DNA from: a virus
Length of the DNA stretch: 35,190 bases
Virus record (IMG/VR): IMGVR_UViG_3300020442_000003
Span: 1-35,190 of that record
Strand: one strand, 5' to 3'
In this document: piece after piece, positions 25,757 to 34,851 of the stretch
Layout of the letters: each line of letters starts with the position of its first letter
Position numbering within the stretch: the stretch's first letter is position 1
Translations under genes and position numbers: made by a program
Notes under the pieces: generated by a model
Seen by the model: only the letters and a program-made list of their open reading frames with translations
What the model was told of the DNA's origin: nothing
Database searches by the model: none

Positions 25757-28314
25757 AGTAAACCTTTAAACAATGTTGATGGCTTTGTAAACAAAAATTC
25801 TTGACCAGATTCTTGCATTCTTTTCTCCATTCTTCTCAATGAACCCGGAGACAAAGTTTCCATCATTTGATAACCAATCATGTAATCAAATGCTGTCTTT
25901 ATATAGAATAAATTTAAAAATGGAATATTTTCTTTTATAGAATAATATGCCTGTTTTCCTGCCTTGCTAAACTCTCCATGAATAGCGTAATTTAAAGCAG
26001 ACATGACTCTAACGGCTTCTGTCAATCCCGGTCCTGCAACAGTTGCTAAAGCACTTGTCGAGTTCTTTATATTACCAAATAAGAAGTCAGTATAAATACC
26101 TAGACCTCCACCTTGAAGCATAGCAGCAAAAAAAGTTTTTTTGTTTAACGGATCTCTAGTTGATTTGCCTTTTAATATATCTTTTGCCGACATAGCAATG
26201 TAACCAAACATAGCAGATCCTGCTACTAGTTGTGCTATACCTAAAGTAGCTTCCCATTTTTTACCTTCTTTCCACATAGCCATTTCTCTACCAATCATCT
26301 TTTGATAAAATGCAAATGGGAATGCTTTAAACTGTGCCATAAATCTTATAACTTCACCTGTAGGAGTTCCTGCTTGTTGACCTAGTTTCATCCAACCTCT
26401 AGTTCTAGCGTCTGGTTCTAATACTGCGTAAGTTGCTCTATCTAAAAACATTCCTAAAACTTTTGTCTTTAAATTATCTCTAGCTATTTCTAATTGTCTT
26501 GATGACATTGTAGTTTTACCTTCAATATCTTTGATAACACTATCTGCTAAATCATCTATTTTTTGTGTATTAAAAAATGCTTTACCATCATCTGCTTTAT
26601 CTAGATCCATTTTTCTAATATGATTCCATATTTTTTCATCGATACCATAATGATTAATTAATCTTTTAAATTCTGGAGATAAATTTTTATATGCAGTTTT
26701 AGTTTGTTTACCTACATAATGACCCATACCTAATATTGCACCATCTTTTAATGAGTTGGTCCACCAAGCAAGACCATTAAGTTTAAAAAAAGTTCTTTGT
26801 ACTTGAGAGAAACCTCTATTTAAATTATCACCTGCAGAATATCTAGCAGCTAAATCATAAATAACATTATCATTTATAAAACCTAATTGTTCTGCAATTT
26901 CTTGTTTTCTTTTTGAATTTTTTATTTTAGCTAATCTACCCATAGCTTCTGCAAGACCACCAATATAAGTTCTACCTTGCCACTTCATTTCTTTTGCATA
27001 AAGATGAATATCACTAATAGCTGAAATAGTTGCGCCACCTAGTTTAGCCATTGCAAATATTGCTCTTGAGATAGCACCCCATTTAGCAGCAGCAAAACCA
27101 TTAATAGTATTTACAGATCCATCAACCTCTGCCATAAATTTTCTATGACCACCTTGTTCTTTCATAAAAGCACCAAGAATTTGCGCTTGAGTTTGTTTAC
27201 CATCATCTTCTAATCTATTTTTAAGTATATCTCCTATTTTTTCATAATTTCTTTTTGGATTACTTCCAAGTTTACTCATCATTCCAATATTTCTACCTGC
27301 AACATGAAAACCACCAAACAAAGCCTCTTTTAAATTTTGACCACCAAACATAGAATTGTAATCATACCAATCATCTGCACTCTTAAAATGTAAAACTCTT
27401 TTTGCTCCAATTTTTTTAGCTAAACTTTTTGATCCAAAACTATTTCCTGCACCATCAACAACTTGATTTTCGTTTCTAATCAAAGAGTTATATGCTCTAT
27501 TTAAAAATCTATCTATATCTTCTGGAGTATTGTTTGTTTCAAAAAAAGTTCTTTTATGATCTAATTTAGGTAAAATAAAATCTTTCCATGCTTGTAAATT
27601 TGCTTCAGCACTTCCATTGCTATCCTTTGATTTAATATTATTTTTTGTATTAATAACATCTAAAGCGTTTCTTAATTGAAAAGGATCTGAACTTTGTCTT
27701 ATAATCCAACCCGGAAGTTTATCTATGTTTGCTCCATAGTTATTATATTTACCTCTTACTGTTTCTGAAAACTCTTCGATAACTTTTGCAAGTTTTATAA
27801 TGTCTGGATCTTTTTCTCTTATAGTTACACCTTCTCCAATATCCCAAATAGTTCTTGAAACTTTTCTTTCTATGTCATCATTCATTTTAGCAAATAAATC
27901 ATCAACACCTGCTTCTTTTAATTTTGCATTAAATGATACTACTAAATTTTTATAATAAGCGTCTTGAGCTGCAGCAACTGATTCTCTTGCACCCATTCTT
28001 TCCCAGTTAGAACCAACTAATAAAGCTGTCATTCCTTCTTTTGGATTATCTTTAAAATTAGTTAAGTTCCACTCAACCCAATCTCTAACTTTTATTTCAT
28101 CTTCAATTGCATTTAACTTATTGATTTGTTTTTGTATTGTTTCTTTTTCTAAAATTTCTTTAGCAAGTGCAGCATTAAGTTTATCATCTGCGTCTTTTGT
28201 TCTAGATAAACTTTCTGCTTTTCTAATAGAATTAAGAATACCTTCTGCTTCTTGTTTATCTAAACCATTTCTAGTTAAAGCATCTTCTATTCTTGTTATA
28301 CATTTATCTGCCAT
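25753..28314 (-). CDS. Internal virion (ejection) protein, gp16-like C-terminal half
   Basis: An 853-residue protein, mostly helical. It begins MADKCITRIEDALTRNGL with a short charged coiled coil, and the C-terminal third has EVIRFMAQFKAFPFAFYQKM followed by hydrophobic helices (LGIAQLVAGSAMFGYIAMSA, FFAAMLQGGGLGIYTDFLFG). The xEVxRFxxQFKxFPxxxYQ block recurs in the largest ejection proteins of T7-like phages. It would leave the capsid with the DNA to span the host envelope. No lytic transglycosylase motif is seen. With the preceding 489-residue protein it totals 1342 residues, close to T7 gp16 (1318), which suggests a split. That equivalence is by position and length. Confidence 0.75.
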   Translation of the reverse strand: MADKCITRIEDALTRNGLDKQEAEGILNSIRKAESLSRTKDADDKLNAALAKEILEKETIQKQINKLNAIEDEIKVRDWVEWNLTNFKDNPKEGMTALLVGSNWERMGARESVAAAQDAYYKNLVVSFNAKLKEAGVDDLFAKMNDDIERKVSRTIWDIGEGVTIREKDPDIIKLAKVIEEFSETVRGKYNNYGANIDKLPGWIIRQSSDPFQLRNALDVINTKNNIKSKDSNGSAEANLQAWKDFILPKLDHKRTFFETNNTPEDIDRFLNRAYNSLIRNENQVVDGAGNSFGSKSLAKKIGAKRVLHFKSADDWYDYNSMFGGQNLKEALFGGFHVAGRNIGMMSKLGSNPKRNYEKIGDILKNRLEDDGKQTQAQILGAFMKEQGGHRKFMAEVDGSVNTINGFAAAKWGAISRAIFAMAKLGGATISAISDIHLYAKEMKWQGRTYIGGLAEAMGRLAKIKNSKRKQEIAEQLGFINDNVIYDLAARYSAGDNLNRGFSQVQRTFFKLNGLAWWTNSLKDGAILGMGHYVGKQTKTAYKNLSPEFKRLINHYGIDEKIWNHIRKMDLDKADDGKAFFNTQKIDDLADSVIKDIEGKTTMSSRQLEIARDNLKTKVLGMFLDRATYAVLEPDARTRGWMKLGQQAGTPTGEVIRFMAQFKAFPFAFYQKMIGREMAMWKEGKKWEATLGIAQLVAGSAMFGYIAMSAKDILKGKSTRDPLNKKTFFAAMLQGGGLGIYTDFLFGNIKNSTSALATVAGPGLTEAVRVMSALNYAIHGEFSKAGKQAYYSIKENIPFLNLFYIKTAFDYMIGYQMMETLSPGSLRRMEKRMQESGQEFLFTKPSTLFKGLL

Positions 28315-28316
28315 AA

Positions 28317-29786
28317 TTATTTACCAATTCTACAATTAATACCTTCTAAAATAGCTTCTTCATAATCTTTAGATTTAGTTTTAATATTTTCTAAAGATTT
28401 AACAGCATCTGCCGTTTCTTTGTTAACTTTTAATTTTAGATTTTTTTGTTTTTCTATTTTAGCAACTAAATTATTTTCTGCTATTGCTAATTCTTCTTCT
28501 AAGTTTCTTGACTCCAAAGAACTTTGCGCTCTATCTTTTTCATAATTTCTTACAATACTATCTTCTTCTATATTTCTTGGTTTAGGTTGATGTGTTATTG
28601 TTATTTCTTTTTTCTTATTTGTAATTCTTTCATCAATTAATTTTTGTCTATTAATAGATTGTTCTACTAATTGTTTTTCTTTCTTTAATAATTTAGCTTT
28701 TACTTTTTTTAATTTTTTAAGTTCTGGAGCATATTTAACATTAGATAATTTTCTTTTTGGATCAAAATAATTTTCCAACATATTAATTTTATTTTGTATT
28801 TCTTTAAGTTGTCTATTAACTTCTATACTTTCTTCATTAACTTTTTTTCTAGCTTTCTCTACTAGATTTTCATCTATTTGTGCGTTTCTTAATTTTGGAT
28901 TTAAGTCTGCTATTTCTTTTGATCTAACAGGAACTTCTTCAACTATATCTGCCATGGCTCTTGCGAGTAATGCTTTTCTAGTATCTGGATCTGTTTCGGC
29001 TAACTCTTTCATAATTCTAGAGTTTTCTGGATAATATTCTTTATAAATATTAAATGCAGGATCTTCATCTGCTTTAGATCCTAATTCTGCTCTAGAAGTT
29101 CTAATTCTTTTTTTAAATTTTCTATATGTATTTAAATCTTTTAATTTACCAGCTCCTAAGTGAAGTCCACCACCAAGAATAGTTCCAAAAGATACTGCCA
29201 TAAAACTATCTACCAATCCATAATCTGATTGCTCTCTTGTAGCTGCAGCATAAACTAATGGTTCAACTGCTGCTATACCAACAGTTCCTTCTAAAGCACC
29301 TTTCATTAATCTTGCTTTTGTTAATCCATACTTTCCAACTAAAGATAAAAATCTAGCTTGACCAACAACAGGAATAAACATCATTGCTAAGTTTATTGGA
29401 TCTGCCATACTTGCAACTAAAGCCGTACCAAACTTTGCACTACCTGCAATAAATCCTGTTGGTCCACGATGTATAATGCTTTGTCTATTTTTTTCTTCTT
29501 TTTTTCTTTCTACTAAAATATCTACAGTAGATTGCTTTTCATCTTGTTCAAAAAAAATTCCAGAGTCTTTATATTTTCTATTTAATTCTTCAAATGGAAT
29601 TAATTCTTCATCAACATTTCTACTTGATTCTAATTCGTATAAACGTAAAGCAGAAGATACAGGATTATACTTCCATGCATCTTTTGCAGTTTCCACAAGA
29701 ACATCTGATAGATCTGTTTTAAATTGATCAAAGCCAGTTTGTTTTGCATATTTATTTACTTCTAAACCGAATCCTATATTTGCCAT
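28317..29786 (-). CDS. Internal virion (ejection) protein, gp16-like N-terminal half
   Basis: A 489-residue protein. The N-terminal 220 residues contain hydrophobic segments (TALVASMADPINLAMMFIPV, and a GALEGTVGIAAVEPLVYAAA segment), typical of the membrane-active front of large podovirus ejection proteins. The C-terminal half is a long Lys/Glu coiled coil (KKEKQLVEQSINRQKLIDER) ending EEAILEGINCRIGK. The stop lies 2 bases before the next gene's ATG, in another frame. No transglycosylase domain is evident. Assigned by order after the gp15-like gene. Confidence 0.7.
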   Translation of the reverse strand: MANIGFGLEVNKYAKQTGFDQFKTDLSDVLVETAKDAWKYNPVSSALRLYELESSRNVDEELIPFEELNRKYKDSGIFFEQDEKQSTVDILVERKKEEKNRQSIIHRGPTGFIAGSAKFGTALVASMADPINLAMMFIPVVGQARFLSLVGKYGLTKARLMKGALEGTVGIAAVEPLVYAAATREQSDYGLVDSFMAVSFGTILGGGLHLGAGKLKDLNTYRKFKKRIRTSRAELGSKADEDPAFNIYKEYYPENSRIMKELAETDPDTRKALLARAMADIVEEVPVRSKEIADLNPKLRNAQIDENLVEKARKKVNEESIEVNRQLKEIQNKINMLENYFDPKRKLSNVKYAPELKKLKKVKAKLLKKEKQLVEQSINRQKLIDERITNKKKEITITHQPKPRNIEEDSIVRNYEKDRAQSSLESRNLEEELAIAENNLVAKIEKQKNLKLKVNKETADAVKSLENIKTKSKDYEEAILEGINCRIGK

Positions 29787-29791
29787 AGTAA

Positions 29792-31918
29792 TTAAGGTGT
29801 TTGATCTTCTTCTTTATTAGTTTCGTAAATCTCTAATTCTATTCTAATATTTGTAGTTGGTAATAAGTGAGAACCATCATCAAATTTTAATTCTAATAAT
29901 TCACCTTTTTTATTTTCAACCAAAGCTAACGATCCATCTGCAAAAGGTATAGCAAAAACAATACCAGAACCATCTGCATTATTAACCCAAACACCATTTT
30001 CTTTTGCTTGTGCTAACATTTCTTTGTCTAATTCTTTAGAATCATCTTCAAACTCAGATTGAAAAGAAAACATATCAAAATCTTCTAAATGTTTTTCTTT
30101 AATAGCAGTAGCCTTTCTTTCAATTAAATTCATTTGACCATTAGATAAAGTGCTGTTGTTATATATTTTAGGAATAAAGTAAGTATTTTGACTACCATCA
30201 CCAATCATAGAATCAGCTCCTGCAAATTTAAATTTACTCATGACATAACTTGTGGCTTGTTCAACTGCATCTTTTTGTTTAGTTCCAGATGATATTTTAT
30301 TGATAGCAACATAAGTAATAATTTCTTCAATATCATTCATTTCTTTATTGGCTCTAGTAGTATTCATTTTATTGCTAAACATAACTACATCTCTTAATTC
30401 TTTCATTGCATCGAACACTTCTCTTTCTATTTCATTTTTATTAAGATCGCTTTTTTTTATAAAATCATCTAATATTTTTTTTTCTTCTGGAGTATCTATA
30501 CTCATAATTTGAGTAGCAACATCTTCATCACCTAAATAAGAAACAAGTTTAGCAGTAACAGGTAATCCGTTTGCAGTTAATTGATTTAAAAGCAAACCAT
30601 ATTGTTCACCATACTGTTCTTCTAAACCTCTAAGATAATTCATTTTACCTTGAGGATCTTGACTTTGATAATCTTTTACAAGACTTTTAGCAAAATTTTC
30701 TGGAATAGCTTTTATAAGTGAACTATCAATACCCATATCTATTTGTGCTTGAACAACAGAGTTCATATATTTTTTAAACAATCTTTGTTTATTTTCACCT
30801 TCTGGTTCGTTTTGATATTCTGTGTAATATCCTTGAACTGTTTTATTACTTTGAATAATTAATGTTGCAGCATCTTCTTCAATTAATTTATTTTTATCTG
30901 CTAAAGCATTTATTAATTTTTGTTTATATTCTAAGTCTTGAGCAAGATTGCCAGAGTCTAAATTAAAACCATCTAAGATAGCTTGTTCTTCTCCTATTTT
31001 AGAGTTCATTAATACTGCTTTAGTTTCACCAACTCTAATTGTATTTTGTTCTGTTTCTAAAAAATTTGTATATGCTTTAGTTCCAAAAACTTCTTTTATA
31101 GCTTCTTTATTAACATCAACATCAATTCCATTTTCTAAACCAATTATGTAATTTTTCATATCCTCTTGTAATATTGGAACTGCTTCTAATCTTATTTCTT
31201 TTAATAAATTTTCTCTTGTTTTAATTGTAAGATTTTCATATTCGCCTTTACTTAGTTTTGCAAAAGTTCCTACAGGATCATTGATTGAATCTTTTTTAGC
31301 TTTGAAGTAATCTATTTTGTTTGGAATATCTGCAACTCTACTTTCGTATTCTGCAATATTAATAATACCATCGTCAAAATCACTTTTGTAAATTGCAGTT
31401 AAATCAGTTTCCAATGTGCTTAACGCTAAAGCATTATCTTCACTATATAAAGCATCACTTAAAACTCTTTCTTCTTTCGCATTTGATAATAATAATCTTG
31501 AGTTAATTAAATTTTTATGAACTGCATTATCTACTGCATAAACTTTTTTTTGTTCTTCTAATAAATAATTGTTAGAGAATAATGTTTTTACATTTGAGTT
31601 AGATGCTTTGTTTGCATATTTCGTTCTAACTATTTTACTTTTCTCCATTAAATACTTATTAGCAGCATCTGCATCTTTTAAGTTAGACGCTTCTTGCACA
31701 TAACCATTTAATTCTACAATAGCTTGATTTTCTAATTCTAGTGCTTCAGTTTTGTTCTGAACATTTTTTTCTTTTACTTTGTAATCAACAATCTTTTTAG
31801 TTATTGGAGATAGAGCTGAAGCAAGGTTCTGATCTAAACCCATTTGAATATTTGTTTGAACAGATCCTGTTTGTGTAGTTAGTTCACCTTGAGATGTAAA
31901 TGTTGGGATCTTAGCCAT
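29792..31918 (-). CDS. Internal virion protein, gp15-like
   Basis: A 708-residue, largely helical and Lys/Glu/Asn-rich protein; T7 gp15 has 747. Starts MAKIPTFTSQGELTTQTGSV, continues with a helical, charged chain containing IKEVFGTKAYTNFLE and a GLPVTAKLVSYLGDEDVATQ segment. The C-terminal part includes ADGSLALVENKKGELLEL, a beta segment. In T7, gp15 forms the middle tube of the ejection channel. The call rests mainly on size, composition and position between the gp14-like and gp16-like genes. Confidence 0.7.
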   Translation of the reverse strand: MAKIPTFTSQGELTTQTGSVQTNIQMGLDQNLASALSPITKKIVDYKVKEKNVQNKTEALELENQAIVELNGYVQEASNLKDADAANKYLMEKSKIVRTKYANKASNSNVKTLFSNNYLLEEQKKVYAVDNAVHKNLINSRLLLSNAKEERVLSDALYSEDNALALSTLETDLTAIYKSDFDDGIINIAEYESRVADIPNKIDYFKAKKDSINDPVGTFAKLSKGEYENLTIKTRENLLKEIRLEAVPILQEDMKNYIIGLENGIDVDVNKEAIKEVFGTKAYTNFLETEQNTIRVGETKAVLMNSKIGEEQAILDGFNLDSGNLAQDLEYKQKLINALADKNKLIEEDAATLIIQSNKTVQGYYTEYQNEPEGENKQRLFKKYMNSVVQAQIDMGIDSSLIKAIPENFAKSLVKDYQSQDPQGKMNYLRGLEEQYGEQYGLLLNQLTANGLPVTAKLVSYLGDEDVATQIMSIDTPEEKKILDDFIKKSDLNKNEIEREVFDAMKELRDVVMFSNKMNTTRANKEMNDIEEIITYVAINKISSGTKQKDAVEQATSYVMSKFKFAGADSMIGDGSQNTYFIPKIYNNSTLSNGQMNLIERKATAIKEKHLEDFDMFSFQSEFEDDSKELDKEMLAQAKENGVWVNNADGSGIVFAIPFADGSLALVENKKGELLELKFDDGSHLLPTTNIRIELEIYETNKEEDQTP

Positions 31919-32376
31919 TATACTGTTGTTCCTTGTGACATTGTTAATAGAGACATACCTAAACTAGATCCTGTTTTAATCATTGCAAGTTTAGATTCTT
32001 GTCTAGCCATGTTAGCTTTTATTCTAGCAAAATTTGCTTGTTCTATTTTTTGTGATTGAGCAACTTTAGAATTATATTTAATAATATTTTCTTGTAATGC
32101 TTTTTCTCTCATGTTTGCTCTAGCAATTCTTAAAGCAGTTCCTTCATAAGCAACTCCAGATTTATTTGTAGAGACAACTGCAGATCCTTCTAGTTTTTGA
32201 AATTGTTTATCAAAGTTTGCTAAATCAAGTTCTGTTTTATTTGCTATAGCTGTTTTTTCATTTTCTAAAACTTTTGCGTTACGATTGTTTACTTCTTCAT
32301 TAAATTTACCAATTGTATTCTGTGATGATATTTGAGCAACAGATGTTGCTGCAACCAATGCCGTAGTCCAACCCAT
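31918..32376 (-). CDS. Internal virion protein, gp14-like
   Basis: A 152-residue protein; T7 gp14 has 196. A short hydrophobic start (MGWTTALVAATSVAQ) is followed by continuous alternating helix (NEEVNNRNAKVLENEKTAIA, QKLEGSAVVSTNKSGVAYEG, RANMREKALQENIIKYNSKV). The GVAYEGTALRIARANMREKALQ-like segment and closing LAMIKTGSSLGMSLL are familiar in gp14-type ejection proteins. Overlaps by one base with both neighbours. Confidence 0.75.
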   Translation of the reverse strand: MGWTTALVAATSVAQISSQNTIGKFNEEVNNRNAKVLENEKTAIANKTELDLANFDKQFQKLEGSAVVSTNKSGVAYEGTALRIARANMREKALQENIIKYNSKVAQSQKIEQANFARIKANMARQESKLAMIKTGSSLGMSLLTMSQGTTV

Positions 32377-32831
32377 TAGAATAACCTCGCATACATATAT
32401 TGATCAGAACCATCAAAACCAAATTTTTTCATTAAACCTTCTTCTTGTAAACCCAACCATTTAGCAAATCTTAAACCAGTTGTATAGTTTGCTCTTACAG
32501 CAGTTTGAACTCTATTAATATTATTTTCTTTTGCTATTCGTGCAAAATCTTTTTTGATTGCTTTAGCAATAAGTAATGGATGATTCCAAACTTCATTAGT
32601 TGCTAATACCCAACCTTCTGCAACACCATTCCAAAGTATTTTCATACCTGCAGCAAAAACAGGTTTGCCATTGACTAATCCTGTAAACGCTAACTTGTCT
32701 TGCTCTAAGTTTTTAGCGTTACCTTCAAACTCCATGTCTTTATCCATTAATGGGTGATTCATTTGTTGTTTCATAATATATATGCCATGCTCTCCTGTAT
32801 ATGGTACTATATCTAGTATTTTATCCATCAT
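32376..32831 (-). CDS. gp13-like GNAT-fold protein (DUF2833 type)
   Basis: A 151-residue protein resembling the T7 gp13/DUF2833 group. It has AFTGLVNGKPVFAAGMKIL (about 48-66), WNGVAEGWVLATNEVWNHPL (about 67-86), a long AIKKDFARIAKENNINRVQT helix (about 91-110), and AKWLGLQEEGLMKKFGFDG followed by DQYMYARL. The fold is GNAT-like but, as in gp13, the acetyl-CoA loop may not be functional. In T7 the protein helps internal-virion assembly and is not itself enzymatic in known work. Its first residues overlap the end of the tail tubular B gene. Confidence 0.8.
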   Translation of the reverse strand: MMDKILDIVPYTGEHGIYIMKQQMNHPLMDKDMEFEGNAKNLEQDKLAFTGLVNGKPVFAAGMKILWNGVAEGWVLATNEVWNHPLLIAKAIKKDFARIAKENNINRVQTAVRANYTTGLRFAKWLGLQEEGLMKKFGFDGSDQYMYARLF

Positions 32832-34848
32832 TAGTAATAAGTCTAGGATATAACGACAAAATAGTTAATGGCAATGGTTGTGTTTGTCTTACAAATATAA
32901 AACCATCTGTTTCGTAGTTACCTCTAAACTCAATTTCTTTATCTCCTGTAAATACACTAATACCACTGTTCATAGCGTTAGCTGATGATCTAAATGGTAT
33001 TCGTTCCATGTTGTTAAGATCTGGTCCAACTTCGATACCAATAGACTCATAAAGTCTAGCAGTAATTTCGTAAATTCTTTTTGTTTTAGATTGCGAAGTA
33101 CCATTTTGCGCACCTGCATCTATTCTCATTGTTTGTAATAAAGATGTGTAAGGTAAACCAACTTTAACTTTAGTTGCAGATCTAGCTAAAGTTATTTGTC
33201 CAGAACTTACTGTTGCATCTGGGTGTGTTGCTCCATCTGCTAATACAGAAACAGTTTGACCTTCAAGATGAGATAGTCCACCTATTGTTGTAACTGCAGA
33301 TCCACTATAATCTAATTGTGAGTCTAAAAAATTAAATGATGTATCATCTGTTTCATCAAAGTCATATTGATGTATAAATTCTACATATCTTTTTGTTGCA
33401 CCATTAATAGTTCTTTTTATTATTACATAAGTTTGATATTCTGAATCATCTGTAGGAATTGTAGCAACACTTTCACAAACTGCATTACCGCTTCCAAATG
33501 CACCACCAAAAATATGTCTATGCCAAGCAACTACTTGTTGTTCTCTTTGATAAGTTAAACCAACTAATTGACCATCGTTCCTTACACACCAAATAATTTG
33601 ATTTGGTTCTTGTTGATATGATAGTTGTTTAAATCCGCCTTCAGAAATATGCTCTGCAAGAATAGTTAAGTCTGGAGCAACATAACCATCAACATCAAAA
33701 TTATAAGCTAGTTCTCTTAGTTTTCTTTTTGCTCTTTGTAAAAATAAAGTTGCGTTACCTACTGCTAATGCGTCTACATTTGCAGCACCATTGTTAGATT
33801 GTTTTTTAATTAAAATATTTGTTGGAGTTATAGCAGTATCAACTGATCCCCCACTAACTGCAAACTCACCACCTGCAGTACCAATAATTAAAGTTCTTGT
33901 AGCTGTCATAAATCTAATTGCATTAACTTGGTTAGAAGCAATTGTATAAATGATAGCGTCATCATCAGCTATAGTACCACCTCTATTTTCATCCATGTTT
34001 TCATAATCACCAGACTTAGAAAAAAATATTGTTTGTGGTTGTGATAGTGTTGCAGCAAAAACCAATCTTTGTTCAAAGAAGGTTACGCAAGAAGGATGAC
34101 CTGTAGTATCTGAAAATGCACCTAAAGACCAATTGGCAGACGAACTTGAAGAACCCATATCTTCTAATATTTCTATAGTTACATTTAATGTATCTGTTCG
34201 TGCAGTTATCTTTCCATACCCATCTCTAAATCTTATCAATCTTCCAACGTCTGTTGTTTGAAAGCCTGTGTCGTCATTTATACCTGTAGTAGATGAAGCA
34301 GTTAAAGTTCTGCCAGTTCCTACTGTATGTGCAGAAGTTGATATTGTTGTAGAAGAAATATTGTCATCCATATATGGTCCATCAGTAAAATCAACACTTG
34401 TTAAACTCCATGATGTATGACCTGTTCTAGATAATTTTTTTGCAGGATGATTAGGATGACAAAGATACATAATGTCAGCAGATTGCGCGAACTTAATATC
34501 AAATAGTTCTGCTTCTAAATAAGGTGATGATATTTCATAAGCTGAACCACTAGATAATATTTGACCATTATCTTTATAAAATCTTATGTACTGATCACCA
34601 AACTCAAGTATGTAAGTTTGTGTTGTACTAAATTCAAAAGGAATTAATCTTGTTTCTTTTGTAGAATCTTTTACTTCTGCAACAAACTGAGTACCAGATC
34701 TTCTTGCTGCACTTCCATGTGGGAAGATGATCATGTTCTCAAGTGTCTTACAACCTGTAGAATATTTTTGTAGATCATTACGACCATCGAGTCTTGGTGA
34801 TAATTCACCACCAGTAAAATTGGTTAACTGTACCGCAACTCTAGCCAT
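32821..34848 (-). CDS. Tail tubular protein B (T7 gp12-like nozzle)
   Basis: A 675-residue protein; T7 gp12 has 794. The start is family-typical: VAVQLTNFTGGELSPRLDGR, then DLQKYSTGCKTLENMIIFPH and a GSAARRSGTQFVAEVKD block (about 45-61), followed by EFSTTQTYILEFGDQYIRFY. Later blocks include SCVTFFEQRLVFAATLSQPQ and QVVAWHRHIFGG. It forms the six-fold tail nozzle to which fibres attach. It starts 3 bases after the gp11-like stop. Confidence 0.93.
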   Translation of the reverse strand: MARVAVQLTNFTGGELSPRLDGRNDLQKYSTGCKTLENMIIFPHGSAARRSGTQFVAEVKDSTKETRLIPFEFSTTQTYILEFGDQYIRFYKDNGQILSSGSAYEISSPYLEAELFDIKFAQSADIMYLCHPNHPAKKLSRTGHTSWSLTSVDFTDGPYMDDNISSTTISTSAHTVGTGRTLTASSTTGINDDTGFQTTDVGRLIRFRDGYGKITARTDTLNVTIEILEDMGSSSSSANWSLGAFSDTTGHPSCVTFFEQRLVFAATLSQPQTIFFSKSGDYENMDENRGGTIADDDAIIYTIASNQVNAIRFMTATRTLIIGTAGGEFAVSGGSVDTAITPTNILIKKQSNNGAANVDALAVGNATLFLQRAKRKLRELAYNFDVDGYVAPDLTILAEHISEGGFKQLSYQQEPNQIIWCVRNDGQLVGLTYQREQQVVAWHRHIFGGAFGSGNAVCESVATIPTDDSEYQTYVIIKRTINGATKRYVEFIHQYDFDETDDTSFNFLDSQLDYSGSAVTTIGGLSHLEGQTVSVLADGATHPDATVSSGQITLARSATKVKVGLPYTSLLQTMRIDAGAQNGTSQSKTKRIYEITARLYESIGIEVGPDLNNMERIPFRSSANAMNSGISVFTGDKEIEFRGNYETDGFIFVRQTQPLPLTILSLYPRLITNDG

Positions 34849-34851
34849 GTA

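Noticed and set aside
28121-31151. Rightward frames at 28121-28339, 29476-29727 and 30948-31151
   Set aside because: Opposite to long ejection-protein genes in a gene-dense strand; no start signals or families.
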